NCBI GenBank assembly: GCA_964632995.1
Contig: CAZWDL010000027.1
Span: forward strand, 1 to 64,000
DNA: 64,000 bases
Direction: 5' to 3'
Source of the DNA: CAZWDL01 sp964632995
GTDB lineage: Bacteria > Bacteroidota > Bacteroidia > Chitinophagales > Saprospiraceae
Numbering within the stretch: the stretch's first letter is position 1; the number at the start of each line of letters is the position of its first letter. A program made the position numbers and the translations under genes. Below are positions 1-7,873 of this stretch, in pieces. Under the pieces are notes generated by a model. That model saw only the letters and a program-made list of their open reading frames with translations, searched no databases and was not told where the DNA came from.

Positions 1-234
1 ACGGTTCGCTTTCGCGAAACGATAATGATCGCCCGAAAACTTCAAGCCGCCGCACAAGCCGGCCGGGAAGCCCTGGACGCCCTGTTGGCAGAGCAGCCCC
101 TGCCGGTAGCGCGCCGTATCGAAATGCTGGAAGTGCTGGAATCGGCAGCCGAACCGGAAGCCGGCGTGCTGATCGCCGTCGTGCCGCCTATCCGTAGATT
201 GGTGGAAGCGACAGAAGGGGCTCTGGAAGGTTAA
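1..234 (+). CDS. C-terminal end of an unidentified protein (5' truncated by window edge)
   Basis: The reading frame is open from base 1 to the TAA at 232-234, so this is probably the last 77 codons of a gene that begins upstream. An ATG at 25 could be a start, but the frame is already open before it. The peptide is rich in Ala, Leu and Glu and looks helical, with no motif I recognise. Codon use and GC content match the following genes. It could be a short standalone hypothetical protein instead. Function unknown. Confidence 0.4.
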   Translation, partial: TVRFRETIMIARKLQAAAQAGREALDALLAEQPLPVARRIEMLEVLESAAEPEAGVLIAVVPPIRRLVEATEGALEG

Positions 235-287
235 ATAGGATAAGAGCAATTGATCATTGCTTTTGAGCTATTTCGATTGACGGTGCC

Positions 288-353
288 TGTCATTCATAAA
301 GAGGAGATTACCGTTTTTGGTGAAAACCGAAAACGCTCCCCTCTGAAATGACA
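288..353. other. Intergenic stem-loop between the first two genes
   Basis: The gap 235-527 holds one visible structure. Outer arms TGTCATT (288-294) and AATGACA (347-353) enclose pairing of AAGAGGAG with CTCCCCTCT, and an inner hairpin CCGTTTTTGG/ACCGAAAACG (311-335). No T-run follows the outer arm, so it is not a classical terminator. Role unknown; it may be an mRNA 3'-end or leader structure. Confidence 0.4.
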
Positions 354-527
354 TTTGTCAGTGGCAAAATCCAGCCTATCCATTAAATTTCCGGATCAGC
401 GTATGATTGCAGGCGCCAAGCGGAGCGAAGCCCGCGAAAGGCGAATCGCAAAAAGCGAATAGCACCAAGTATTTTACTCAAGGTCCAGATGTTCTACTTC
501 CTCTTCGACTGAAAAACAAATCAACCG

Positions 528-1466
528 ATGCACCGACGGCAATTTCTCCAAAAATCAGCTGCCGGCCTGCTCTTCGCTACGGTGGGAAGCAGCCTTTCGG
601 CAAATGTATTATCACACAGACCACTCAGCGCTCCACTAGATGTTTTTCTCGACTGCGATACGGCCAATGAGGTGGACGACCTCTTCGCTGTCGTGCGCGC
701 CCTGCTGGTGGACGACTGGACGATCCACGGCCTTGCCTCCACCCAATGGGAGCATCACCTGGCGCCGGAAAATACGGTGCGTGAAAGCCAGGAACTCAAC
801 GAACTGTTGCTGCGGCTGATGAATCGAATGGATATCCCCGCGCCACTGGGCGCCGGAATGATCATGGGCAAACCCTGGGGCGGCTACGAAGCCCGCGACA
901 GCCCCGCTGCCCGCATGCTGATCCGCGCCGCCAATGTCATGCCGGAGGGACGCCGGCTGACCGTGGTCGCTACGGGCGCCGGCACGAATGTCGCCTCCGC
1001 TATCCAGCTCGCTCCCGAGATTATTCCCAAAGTGGCCGTCTATCAGCTCGGCGCCCGCTACGACGCCGACAGCAAAGTCTGGAACAAGGACGAGTTCAAC
1101 ATCCGCCGTGATCTCAATGCCTTTAACTTCCTGCTCAATTCGGAGGGATTGGAGTATCACGTCATGCCTGTTAACACCCTTTTTGATTTTACATTCAGGT
1201 TATCGGACACTGTCGAACGTCTTTCCGGTAAAGGACCGGTGTGGGACCTGCTGGCCGCCCGCTGGCTGAGCCACTCGCCGGACGCGGAATCGCGCATCAT
1301 CTGGGACCTGGCGCTGATCGATGCCCTGTATCAACCGGGCTGGGCCAGGGAACAAAAGGTCATGACGCCGCCCGAGAATACCCAACGCGAAATCTGGGTA
1401 TATACGGATATCGATGAGGAAAAGATGATTGCCGACTGGTGGCGGACGGTGGAGGAGAATAGTTAG
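528..1466 (+). CDS. Secreted nucleoside hydrolase-like protein
   Basis: 312 residues, a normal length for the inosine/uridine-preferring nucleoside hydrolase fold. The N-terminus MHRRQFLQKSAAG carries a twin-arginine followed by a hydrophobic stretch, so export by Tat is likely. The metal-binding signature is DCDTANEVDD at residues 42-51 (Asp42, Asp44, Asp50, Asp51). This is the longer DxDxxNExDD variant rather than the classical DTDPGxDD, and is seen in secreted homologues. Members cleave N-ribosidic bonds of nucleosides; the substrate here cannot be read from sequence. A terminator-like hairpin follows directly. The next gene is also a Tat-type secreted protein on the same strand. Family call is fairly sure; activity is inferred. 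Confidence 0.8.
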   Translation: MHRRQFLQKSAAGLLFATVGSSLSANVLSHRPLSAPLDVFLDCDTANEVDDLFAVVRALLVDDWTIHGLASTQWEHHLAPENTVRESQELNELLLRLMNRMDIPAPLGAGMIMGKPWGGYEARDSPAARMLIRAANVMPEGRRLTVVATGAGTNVASAIQLAPEIIPKVAVYQLGARYDADSKVWNKDEFNIRRDLNAFNFLLNSEGLEYHVMPVNTLFDFTFRLSDTVERLSGKGPVWDLLAARWLSHSPDAESRIIWDLALIDALYQPGWAREQKVMTPPENTQREIWVYTDIDEEKMIADWWRTVEENS

Positions 1467-1472
1467 GAAGTC

Positions 1473-1502
1473 GGAGGATCTTCAATCCTCCAATCCTTTT
1501 TC
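1473..1502 (+). terminator. Rho-independent terminator after the nucleoside hydrolase gene
   Basis: Arms GGAGGAT (1473-1479) and ATCCTCC (1485-1491) with a five-base loop, followed by a T-rich tract ending at about 1502. A second small hairpin TCCGCT/AGCGGA lies at 1504-1523, followed by another T-run near 1540. Confidence 0.6.
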
Positions 1503-1591
1503 ATCCGCTGAAGCCTAAGCGGAGGTGGACAAATCCTCAATCCTTTTTTCAGAGAACATAATTAATCAGTATTCCATAAAAAATTCCGCAT

Positions 1592-2908
1592 ATGAAAACC
1601 AGCAAGCAGCAAAAGCAACTCTCTCGTCGCGACTTTCTTCAACGTTCCGCCCTGGCTACGGGCGCCTTTTTTATCGTTCCCCGTTACGTGCTGGGCGGTC
1701 CCGGCTACATCGCGCCCAGTGATAAGGTCAACCTGGGCTTCATCGGTTGCGGTAAGCAATCGGGTGGCTTGGGGCGCCGCTTTATGGAGCTGGAGGACAT
1801 CCAGATGGTCGCCGCCAGCGATGTGTTTGAGGGGAAGCTGATGCGTTTCACCAAAATGGCCAACGCGCACTATGCGGAGGCGAACGGTAAAGCGAATTAT
1901 GACGGCGTAAGCGGCTACCAGCTTTACGAAGAAATGCTCGGTCGCGATGATATCGACGGCGTAATCATTGCACTGCCTGATCACTGGCACGCCCTGGCGG
2001 CCATCGATGCCATGGAAGCAGGTAAGGATGTGTATTGTGAAAAGCCGATGGCGCATACGGTCAGGGAAGGCCGGGCCATGGTCAATGCGGCGCGCAAAAA
2101 CGAGCGAGTGTTCCAGACCGGCAGCATGCAACGCTCCTGGCGCAACTTCCGCCACGCCTGTGAGCTGGTGCGCAACGGTTATCTGGGCGAGCTGCAGCGC
2201 GTGCTGGTCAACGTAGGCGACTCGGCGATCCCCTACGATCAGGTAGGCGAGGCTCTGCCGAAGGGCCTGGATTGGGACCGCTGGCTGGGCCCCGCACCGG
2301 AAAAGCCATACAGCAACCTGCTGGCCCCCATGCCCGACGACTTTTGGCCCAAGTGGCGTGACTACGAGGAGTTCGGCGGCGGTATCCTCTCTGACTGGGG
2401 TGCACACATGTTCGATATCGCTCAGTGGGGGATGGGTATGGATGATACCGGTCCCGTCGAACTGATTCCGCCTACCGACCCCACCGCCAAGCGCGGTCTG
2501 CGCTTCCGCTATAAGAACGGCTTAGAAATGGTGCACGAAGATTTCGAACGCGGCTGGGCCGTGCGCTTCATCGGCTCAGATGGCCGGCTCGACGTCAGCC
2601 GCCAGTTCCTCGATTCCGATCCCCCGGCCATCGTGGATAAGGAGATCGGCGACAATGAACTGCGCCTGTACCATAGCGACAACCACTATCAGGACTGGAT
2701 AGACTGCATGAAGACCCGTGAGCGCCCCATCTGCGATGTAGAGATCGGCCACCGTACAGCGACGATATCCAATATCGCCAATATTGCGTACAAGCTGCGG
2801 CGACCCCTGCAGTGGCGCCCGGATAAGGAGAAGTTTAAAGGAGACGGGGAGGCCAATCGCATGTTGGGTAAAAAGTATCGCAAACCGTATAAGGTGCGCA
2901 AGGCTTGA
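1592..2908 (+). CDS. Gfo/Idh/MocA family oxidoreductase, Tat-exported
   Basis: 438 residues. A twin-arginine signal (SRRDFLQRSA, Arg12-Arg13) and hydrophobic segment precede the NAD(P)-binding Rossmann domain, which begins VNLGFIGCGKQSGG. The family signature CEKPMAHT follows, with Glu150-Lys151-Pro152; the Lys-Pro pair positions the cofactor and acts in catalysis. The C-terminal half is the usual alpha/beta dimerisation and substrate domain. Exported members in Bacteroidota are generally sugar or cyclitol oxidoreductases. Substrate unknown. It lies 125 bases after the nucleoside hydrolase, with a terminator between, so co-transcription is uncertain. The ATG at 1592 is the only start that keeps the Tat motif intact. 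Confidence 0.9.
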   Translation: MKTSKQQKQLSRRDFLQRSALATGAFFIVPRYVLGGPGYIAPSDKVNLGFIGCGKQSGGLGRRFMELEDIQMVAASDVFEGKLMRFTKMANAHYAEANGKANYDGVSGYQLYEEMLGRDDIDGVIIALPDHWHALAAIDAMEAGKDVYCEKPMAHTVREGRAMVNAARKNERVFQTGSMQRSWRNFRHACELVRNGYLGELQRVLVNVGDSAIPYDQVGEALPKGLDWDRWLGPAPEKPYSNLLAPMPDDFWPKWRDYEEFGGGILSDWGAHMFDIAQWGMGMDDTGPVELIPPTDPTAKRGLRFRYKNGLEMVHEDFERGWAVRFIGSDGRLDVSRQFLDSDPPAIVDKEIGDNELRLYHSDNHYQDWIDCMKTRERPICDVEIGHRTATISNIANIAYKLRRPLQWRPDKEKFKGDGEANRMLGKKYRKPYKVRKA

Positions 2909-2970
2909 TGTGGTTGCTCGTTAAAACGGATTGCGTCACCCCAAATGGTGCGTTCTAATTCGTGCGGGTT

Positions 2971-3190
2971 GGGTTGCCGGGGCCTCCGGCCCGGCCGCCT
3001 GTGGGGATCGGGGTGCTGCTGCACCCCTCTTGTGGGGGCTCGGTCACTTCGCTCCCTCGCTGAGGGGAGGGTTTGCCGAGGCGCCTCCACGGCTAAGCAA
3101 CCCATCAGCGAGGCGATAGCCGAGCCCCCACAAGAGCCGCCAGCAGGCGGCTCTCCCCACAGTAAGCCGGGCCGGAGGCCCCGGCAACCC
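2971..3190. repeat. 220-bp nested long inverted repeat
   Basis: The gap 2909-3338 is dominated by a giant hairpin. Perfect 25-bp outer arms lie at 2971-2995 and 3166-3190. Further nested pairs are CTGTGGGGA (2999-3007) with TCCCCACAG (3154-3162), a perfect 17-bp pair at 3027-3043 and 3120-3136, and CCTCGCTGA (3055-3063) with TCAGCGAGG (3105-3113). It is more GC-rich than its flanks. Open frames inside it on both strands arise from lack of stop codons in GC-rich sequence. No transposase, and no target-site duplication that I could see. Confidence 0.85.
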
Positions 3191-3338
3191 GAACACTCGG
3201 CAAACCACTTATTATTTACTCTTTCAGACGCACAGTTAAATAAAGTGTTAAATGGCGGCCCCTGGTACACAACTTACCGGTGACATTGTTTAAATTACAA
3301 AACAATGTTTGGATGAAATCCAAATCCCGACGAACACC

Positions 3339-4355
3339 ATGAGCCGTAAAATCCTATTCCCCCTGTTATTGTGTTTGCTGCTAGGTGGTGTGTACCTGCT
3401 GGAGCGAACCGTTTTTCAATCCTATTCCGGAGCGATTGATGAGGCATTGTTGCCACATGCCGAGCAGTTTGTAGCGGAAGCGGCGAGGCGTGGGATGGAT
3501 GTTGATTTAGATGAGCTTACGCTTGTCTTTAACAATGTGATGATCGAGGTGGATAGTCAGTCTTTTTGCGGCTATACGCATACACTGGGTACCGAAGCGC
3601 CGCCTTATGTCGAGATATCCCGGCCTTGTTGGGACGCTTACTCCGATCAGCAACGCGAGATCCTCGTTTTTCATGAACTGGGACACGCCCTGCTGCAGCA
3701 AAGGCACCGCAATGAGCGCCTGCCCAGCGGTTCCCTGGCCAGTCTGATGAACAGCCTTAATACCTTTAGCGTATACGATAAGTTCACACTTCCTAAGCGG
3801 GAATATTATCTCGATGAACTGTTCCTGGAAGAAGCGACGCTGCCCGATTGGGCTTCCGCCAAAACCGAAAGTCATCCCTGGTTTCTGGATCCCTACCCAC
3901 TGGACACCACCTGGCAGTTTAAAGCCCCCGGGTCGCTGGTCAGCGGAGAAAAGTACGGCGATGAAGCAGGAGCTAGAGCCTACGCCCTCAAAATAGAAGT
4001 ACCCGAGCGTAGCCCCCTGGAACAGCCGGTCTTCTGGCGGCACATCACCAGCCATCCCAAAATCCCGGAAGGCGCCAAACTCGTCCTGCGCGCTAAAATC
4101 CATCTCGACGGCGTCACCGGCCCCGGCGTCGCCCTGGCGGTACGCGGCGAGCATTTTCTCTCCGGCGAATCGCCGCTCAATTTTTCCACCAAAAAAGAAA
4201 CGACGCTCAACGGCAACGGTTATCAGTCTATCGAACTGGTTGTCACCGACTACTTCCCCGACGGCATCAATGCCCTCTACGTTTTTCTCATCATGCAACC
4301 CGGCTCTACCGGCACCGCTTACTTCGATGATGTCGTGCTGGAACAGTACCGGTGA
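3339..4355 (+). CDS. Putative zinc metallopeptidase with HELGH motif, membrane-anchored or secreted
   Basis: 338 residues from the ATG at 3339, which opens directly on a signal or anchor (MSRKILFPLLLCLLLGG); an in-frame ATG at 3309 would only add ten polar residues. The zinc motif is HELGH at 112-116, with a third candidate ligand His123 and a downstream SLMN that may be the Met-turn. The third His sits one residue later than in classical metzincins, a spacing I associate with a Bacteroidota metallopeptidase group. Residues from about 190 on form a probable beta-sandwich resembling carbohydrate-binding modules. Likely acts in the periplasm or at the surface. Substrate unknown. Confidence 0.65.
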   Translation: MSRKILFPLLLCLLLGGVYLLERTVFQSYSGAIDEALLPHAEQFVAEAARRGMDVDLDELTLVFNNVMIEVDSQSFCGYTHTLGTEAPPYVEISRPCWDAYSDQQREILVFHELGHALLQQRHRNERLPSGSLASLMNSLNTFSVYDKFTLPKREYYLDELFLEEATLPDWASAKTESHPWFLDPYPLDTTWQFKAPGSLVSGEKYGDEAGARAYALKIEVPERSPLEQPVFWRHITSHPKIPEGAKLVLRAKIHLDGVTGPGVALAVRGEHFLSGESPLNFSTKKETTLNGNGYQSIELVVTDYFPDGINALYVFLIMQPGSTGTAYFDDVVLEQYR

Positions 4356-4506
4356 AGATAAGATCAAATGATCCTCTTTATTTGCTGCTTAGGGTTACAT
4401 GCTGTCTGATATTGAAGTAATCCAGGAGTTCTCCTTCGGCGCCATCTTCCTGGGAATCGGATTTACCGGGAAGGTGTATTTACCAGCATTGTACTGCCAA
4501 CTGTCC

Positions 4507-4920
4507 CTACAGCGCCAGCGCCTCCGCCGCCTGCTCATACTCCTCCGGACGTACATAGATGACATAGCCGTAACTTCCCTGCCCGTTGGTGACCCCGTTG
4601 GAAGCGTAGACGTTCACCTTTGCCCGGTACAGCAGTTTGTGGATATCGACCAGCGCGCCGATTTCGTCTTTGCCCTGCACGATGAAGGCTCGGTGCGGGC
4701 CGATGAGTTCCAGACCGGCTTTTTTGGCCTGATCTTTCAGGTCGGCGCTAACTGCCGGGAAAATGGTCAGCTGGGTATGATCCGGGCCGGTGGGCATGGC
4801 GGCAAAAGCCAGCAAGTTGATGCCGAGATCAGAGAGATCCTCCAGAATCTGATAAGCTTCACCGGGGCGGTCCGGGACGTTGGCGTAGAAATAATCGACG
4901 CGGCGGATGTTGTAGGACAT
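4507..4920 (-). CDS. ACT domain-containing protein
   Basis: 137 residues from the start MSYNIRRVDYFYANVPDRPG; an upstream in-frame ATG at 4965 lies inside a leader hairpin and is less likely. The sequence contains two ACT-like halves: residues about 5-65 (VPDRPGEAYQILEDLSDLGINL) and about 70-135. ACT domains bind small ligands, usually amino acids, and regulate enzymes allosterically. Here no catalytic domain is attached, so it may act as a free-standing sensor. It is transcribed alone on the minus strand. A strong 12-bp stem-loop sits 20 bases before the start codon and may control expression. Confidence 0.75.
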   Translation of the reverse strand: MSYNIRRVDYFYANVPDRPGEAYQILEDLSDLGINLLAFAAMPTGPDHTQLTIFPAVSADLKDQAKKAGLELIGPHRAFIVQGKDEIGALVDIHKLLYRAKVNVYASNGVTNGQGSYGYVIYVRPEEYEQAAEALAL

Positions 4921-4939
4921 GTTGGTGTTGGTTTGTTCC

Positions 4940-4970
4940 ACCAAGTGGCGCTTTTCCAGCGCCACTTGGT
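4940..4970 (-). promoter_or_regulatory. 12-bp perfect hairpin in the leader of the ACT-domain gene
   Basis: Arms ACCAAGTGGCGC (4940-4951) and GCGCCACTTGGT (4959-4970) with a seven-base loop. On the minus strand it ends 20 bases before the ATG. On the plus strand it is followed by a T-rich stretch, so it could be a plus-strand terminator, although the nearest upstream plus gene ends 585 bases away. The position favours a 5'-leader role. Confidence 0.55.
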
Positions 4971-5047
4971 TTTCCTGTTTAAAATAGCAGTTTAGTTTTA
5001 TAACTGGAAATAAGCTGATGTCGTTTACTTCCCCATCTTTTCTTTTT

Positions 5048-7585
5048 TCAAATCTTCAGCACCTTTCCTGTTTCCACAAATTCCCGTCCCGTATCCAGTG
5101 CGCTTCCCCTGATCCTGTAAAAATACCCCCCCGCCGGCAGGTCGCCGATATCGTAAGAGCGGGTAGTCGACTGCCCGGCCCGCAGGTGGCTTTCCAGCGG
5201 ACGGACCAATTGCCCCTTGGCATTGTACAAATCAATAGAGAGGCGGATAGGGGAGGGTAGTTTCAGTTCGAAGGAGAGCAGCTCGCGGACCGGGTTGGGC
5301 GAGACGACGATATCAAGCCTGGCGGGTGGCGGCGGCGTACTTCCCGGTTCCAGCAGGTTCACTTCGTAGACGCCGCGGCCGTGGGTGGCCGCCCGCAGGC
5401 GGCGGTTGGCGGGGGAGTAGCTCAGGTGCAGCACCATGGCGGCTTCGGGCATTCCGCGGCCGTGCAGCTGCCAGTTGGCGCCCTCGTCGAAGGAGACGAA
5501 GACGCCCAAATCGTTCCCGAGGTACAGATGTTCCGGGTTAAGCGGATCGATAAACAGCGTGCCGGCCGGCAGGTCGGGCAGGCCGTTGGTGAGGGGCTCC
5601 CACGACTGGCCACCGTCCTTACTGCGGTAGAGATGCGGCGTGCCAAAGCCGGCAAAAGTGATATACACGACGGCAGGATCATCGGGGTGCAGGACGATAT
5701 CGGTAGCGATGCGATTTGGCAGACCCTCCAACATAGTCCAGGAATTCCCGCTGTCCCGGCTTCGCCACACCTTTGCCGTTCCGCCGGCCAGGGGAGCGGT
5801 GCTGAGGTAGATCAGCTGTTCGTCCTGTTCGCTCAGGGCGATGGTGAGAATGGGGTTGTTGGGATCAATGGGGGCGGAAGAAGTCGCCGACCAGCTCTCA
5901 CCGCGGTTGCGGGACAGATGCAGGCGCTCGGCGCCGGCGTAGATCACATTGGGATGGACGGGCGACAGCTCGTAGGGTGCGCTGAAGGCCCGGCGCTCGC
6001 CTTTGGAGGAGGGGATAGCCAGCTCAAAGAACGACTGACCCCGGTCCTCGCTGCGGTGCAGGTTCAGGTTCTGAGAGGATGCAAAGAGGATATTGTCATC
6101 GATAGGGGAGATGGCGGTCGACATGCCGTCGCCGCCCACCACTTTCTGCCAGGCCGGCTCACCGCGGTAGATGACCGTGGCATTGTCCTGCAGGCCGCCC
6201 ATGGCTAGCTCCGGGTCGGTGGCGGAGCTGGAGAAATTGGCGTAGAACTGAGTGGATTGGTAACTGCCGTTGCGCCCGGCCCAGGTGTCGCCGCCGTCTT
6301 CCGAGACGAAGACGCCGCCGTCGGTAGCCAAAAAAATAATGTCGGGGTCCTGGGGATGGTAATAAACGGCGTGCATATCGGCATGGGCGTAGCGGGGTGG
6401 TCCTTCCGGCCCACCCACCGACGGTGTGGCGCCGGGCTCCCAGAGATCCCATCGGGAAACCTGGGTAAGGCTCATACCCCCGTCGCTCGACCGATGCGCG
6501 TCTATGCCTACATACAGGAGCCGGTCAGGATCGTCGGGATGGACAGCTAGCTCGTGAGAGTACCAGCCCTGGTAGCGTGCGACGTTTTCGGTATTAATGA
6601 GTTCCCAGTTGTCGCCGCCGTCGATCGACTTGTACAACCCGATGCTGGCGGTCTGGCTGGCTACGGAGGCATAGATCACATCGGGATCGGAAGGGCTGAT
6701 GGCCAGCATGGTCTTGCCCCGGTAGAAATCGATAATCCCCTGATCGAGTTTTTGAAAAGAACGGCCGCCATCGGTAGAACGATACACGCCGCGGTCAGGG
6801 CTGTTGAGACTACCGTAGGCGACAAAGAGGCGGCTGGTGTCCGCCGGGTCAAGTTCCAGGTCCATAGCCATGCGCAGGTGATGAGCGTTGCGCCAGGTGA
6901 AGCCCGCATCGTAGCTGGTCAGGAGCCCTTCCGTGGTGGCGGCGAAAAGCGTCCGCGGATTCTCCGGATTGATGATGATCCCCCAGACGCCGCGCTGCTC
7001 GGTCTGCGTCCAGTCGAGCGAGGGGCGCCAGCTGCGGCCCCCGTCGGTCGACTTCAGAATGCCGATGCCGTAGCTGCCCCGGGTGAAACGCTGCACAATG
7101 CCGGGATAGGCGGCTTCGTAGTTGTACACCTCACCGGTGCCGATGTACATAATATTCGGGTTGTTAGGATCAATAGCGATACTCGACACCGCCAGCACCG
7201 GATAGCCCGTGGCTACGGGCGCCCAGGCTTCGGGGCCTTTGCCCGCTGTGGTCGTTTTCCACAACCCTCCACTTGCCGAGCCGGCGAAGATGATGTCCGG
7301 ATTGTCGTGGTGAAAGGCCAGACAAAGCGTGCGTCCGCCTACGTTTTTCGGGCCCAGCGATTGCCATGCGGGCAGCTCGTCCCGCAAACTGAAATTGCGA
7401 TACTCCCGGAAAGCTTCGAAGAGCCGGTCGGAACGCAGGCGCCCATCCGGATAAGCCCGCTGGAATACCCACCAGTCGAAGGCCTGGGCCGCGCCGCTCT
7501 GAGGAACGGGCTCCGGATGCCGGCAGGCGTTGAGCATGAACAGGAGAAGAAGGGAAAGGTGTAATAAAATTCCTTTTTGTTGCAT
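5048..7585 (-). CDS. BNR/sortilin-like beta-propeller protein with T9SS type A sorting domain
   Basis: 845 residues. The N-terminus has a signal ending in a lipobox-like LLFMLNAC at residues 14-21. The body holds many repeats with the BNR/VPS10 signature (S-x-D-G-G-x-x-W), for example KSTDGGRSW, RSTDGGRSF, KSIDGGDNW and VSEDGGDTW. These form one or two beta-propellers resembling sortilin VPS10 or exo-alpha-sialidase-like domains. Residues about 760-845 are a type A T9SS C-terminal domain (VSPNPV..., LYNAKGQLV, ending GKVLKI), which directs export through the outer membrane and surface attachment. Having both a lipobox and a CTD is odd. The catalytic Asp-box context of a true sialidase is not evident, so binding or scaffold roles are as likely as hydrolysis. 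Confidence 0.85.
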   Translation of the reverse strand: MQQKGILLHLSLLLLFMLNACRHPEPVPQSGAAQAFDWWVFQRAYPDGRLRSDRLFEAFREYRNFSLRDELPAWQSLGPKNVGGRTLCLAFHHDNPDIIFAGSASGGLWKTTTAGKGPEAWAPVATGYPVLAVSSIAIDPNNPNIMYIGTGEVYNYEAAYPGIVQRFTRGSYGIGILKSTDGGRSWRPSLDWTQTEQRGVWGIIINPENPRTLFAATTEGLLTSYDAGFTWRNAHHLRMAMDLELDPADTSRLFVAYGSLNSPDRGVYRSTDGGRSFQKLDQGIIDFYRGKTMLAISPSDPDVIYASVASQTASIGLYKSIDGGDNWELINTENVARYQGWYSHELAVHPDDPDRLLYVGIDAHRSSDGGMSLTQVSRWDLWEPGATPSVGGPEGPPRYAHADMHAVYYHPQDPDIIFLATDGGVFVSEDGGDTWAGRNGSYQSTQFYANFSSSATDPELAMGGLQDNATVIYRGEPAWQKVVGGDGMSTAISPIDDNILFASSQNLNLHRSEDRGQSFFELAIPSSKGERRAFSAPYELSPVHPNVIYAGAERLHLSRNRGESWSATSSAPIDPNNPILTIALSEQDEQLIYLSTAPLAGGTAKVWRSRDSGNSWTMLEGLPNRIATDIVLHPDDPAVVYITFAGFGTPHLYRSKDGGQSWEPLTNGLPDLPAGTLFIDPLNPEHLYLGNDLGVFVSFDEGANWQLHGRGMPEAAMVLHLSYSPANRRLRAATHGRGVYEVNLLEPGSTPPPPARLDIVVSPNPVRELLSFELKLPSPIRLSIDLYNAKGQLVRPLESHLRAGQSTTRSYDIGDLPAGGYFYRIRGSALDTGREFVETGKVLKI

Positions 7586-7873
7586 GGTTTCAGTTCAACT
7601 AAGTTTCCAAATACATGTTCGTCGAGGTTTCCAAACCCCGACATTCTATCCTGCGGACTTTAACCGGTATTACGCTATGCTTAACCAATTTCCGACCATA
7701 TTATTATTTTGGTCAAAAATCAGTTTTTTCTGAATAACAAAAACAGCAAAGCGCTGATTTTGCCGCCTTATACATCCCCTGATGATGATTCCCGCTATTC
7801 TCCGAGCCGACCTTCTGGCAACTCTGTCCGACACTTCTTATCTTCGCGTCGAACACGCTAACAAAAAGCACCT

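Noticed and set aside
402..460. Short open frame with Arg/Ala-rich peptide before the nucleoside hydrolase
   Set aside because: About 19 codons, no conservation visible and no start context; probably chance.
2945..3283. Open frames of 62-112 codons on both strands over the 2971-3190 palindrome
   Set aside because: They are products of the GC-rich inverted repeat, mirror each other, and have no conserved content.
7716..7761. AAAATCAG...CTGATTTT hairpin between divergent genes
   Set aside because: Eight-base A/T-rich arms with a 30-base loop; not strong enough to call, and a terminator makes no sense between divergent starts.
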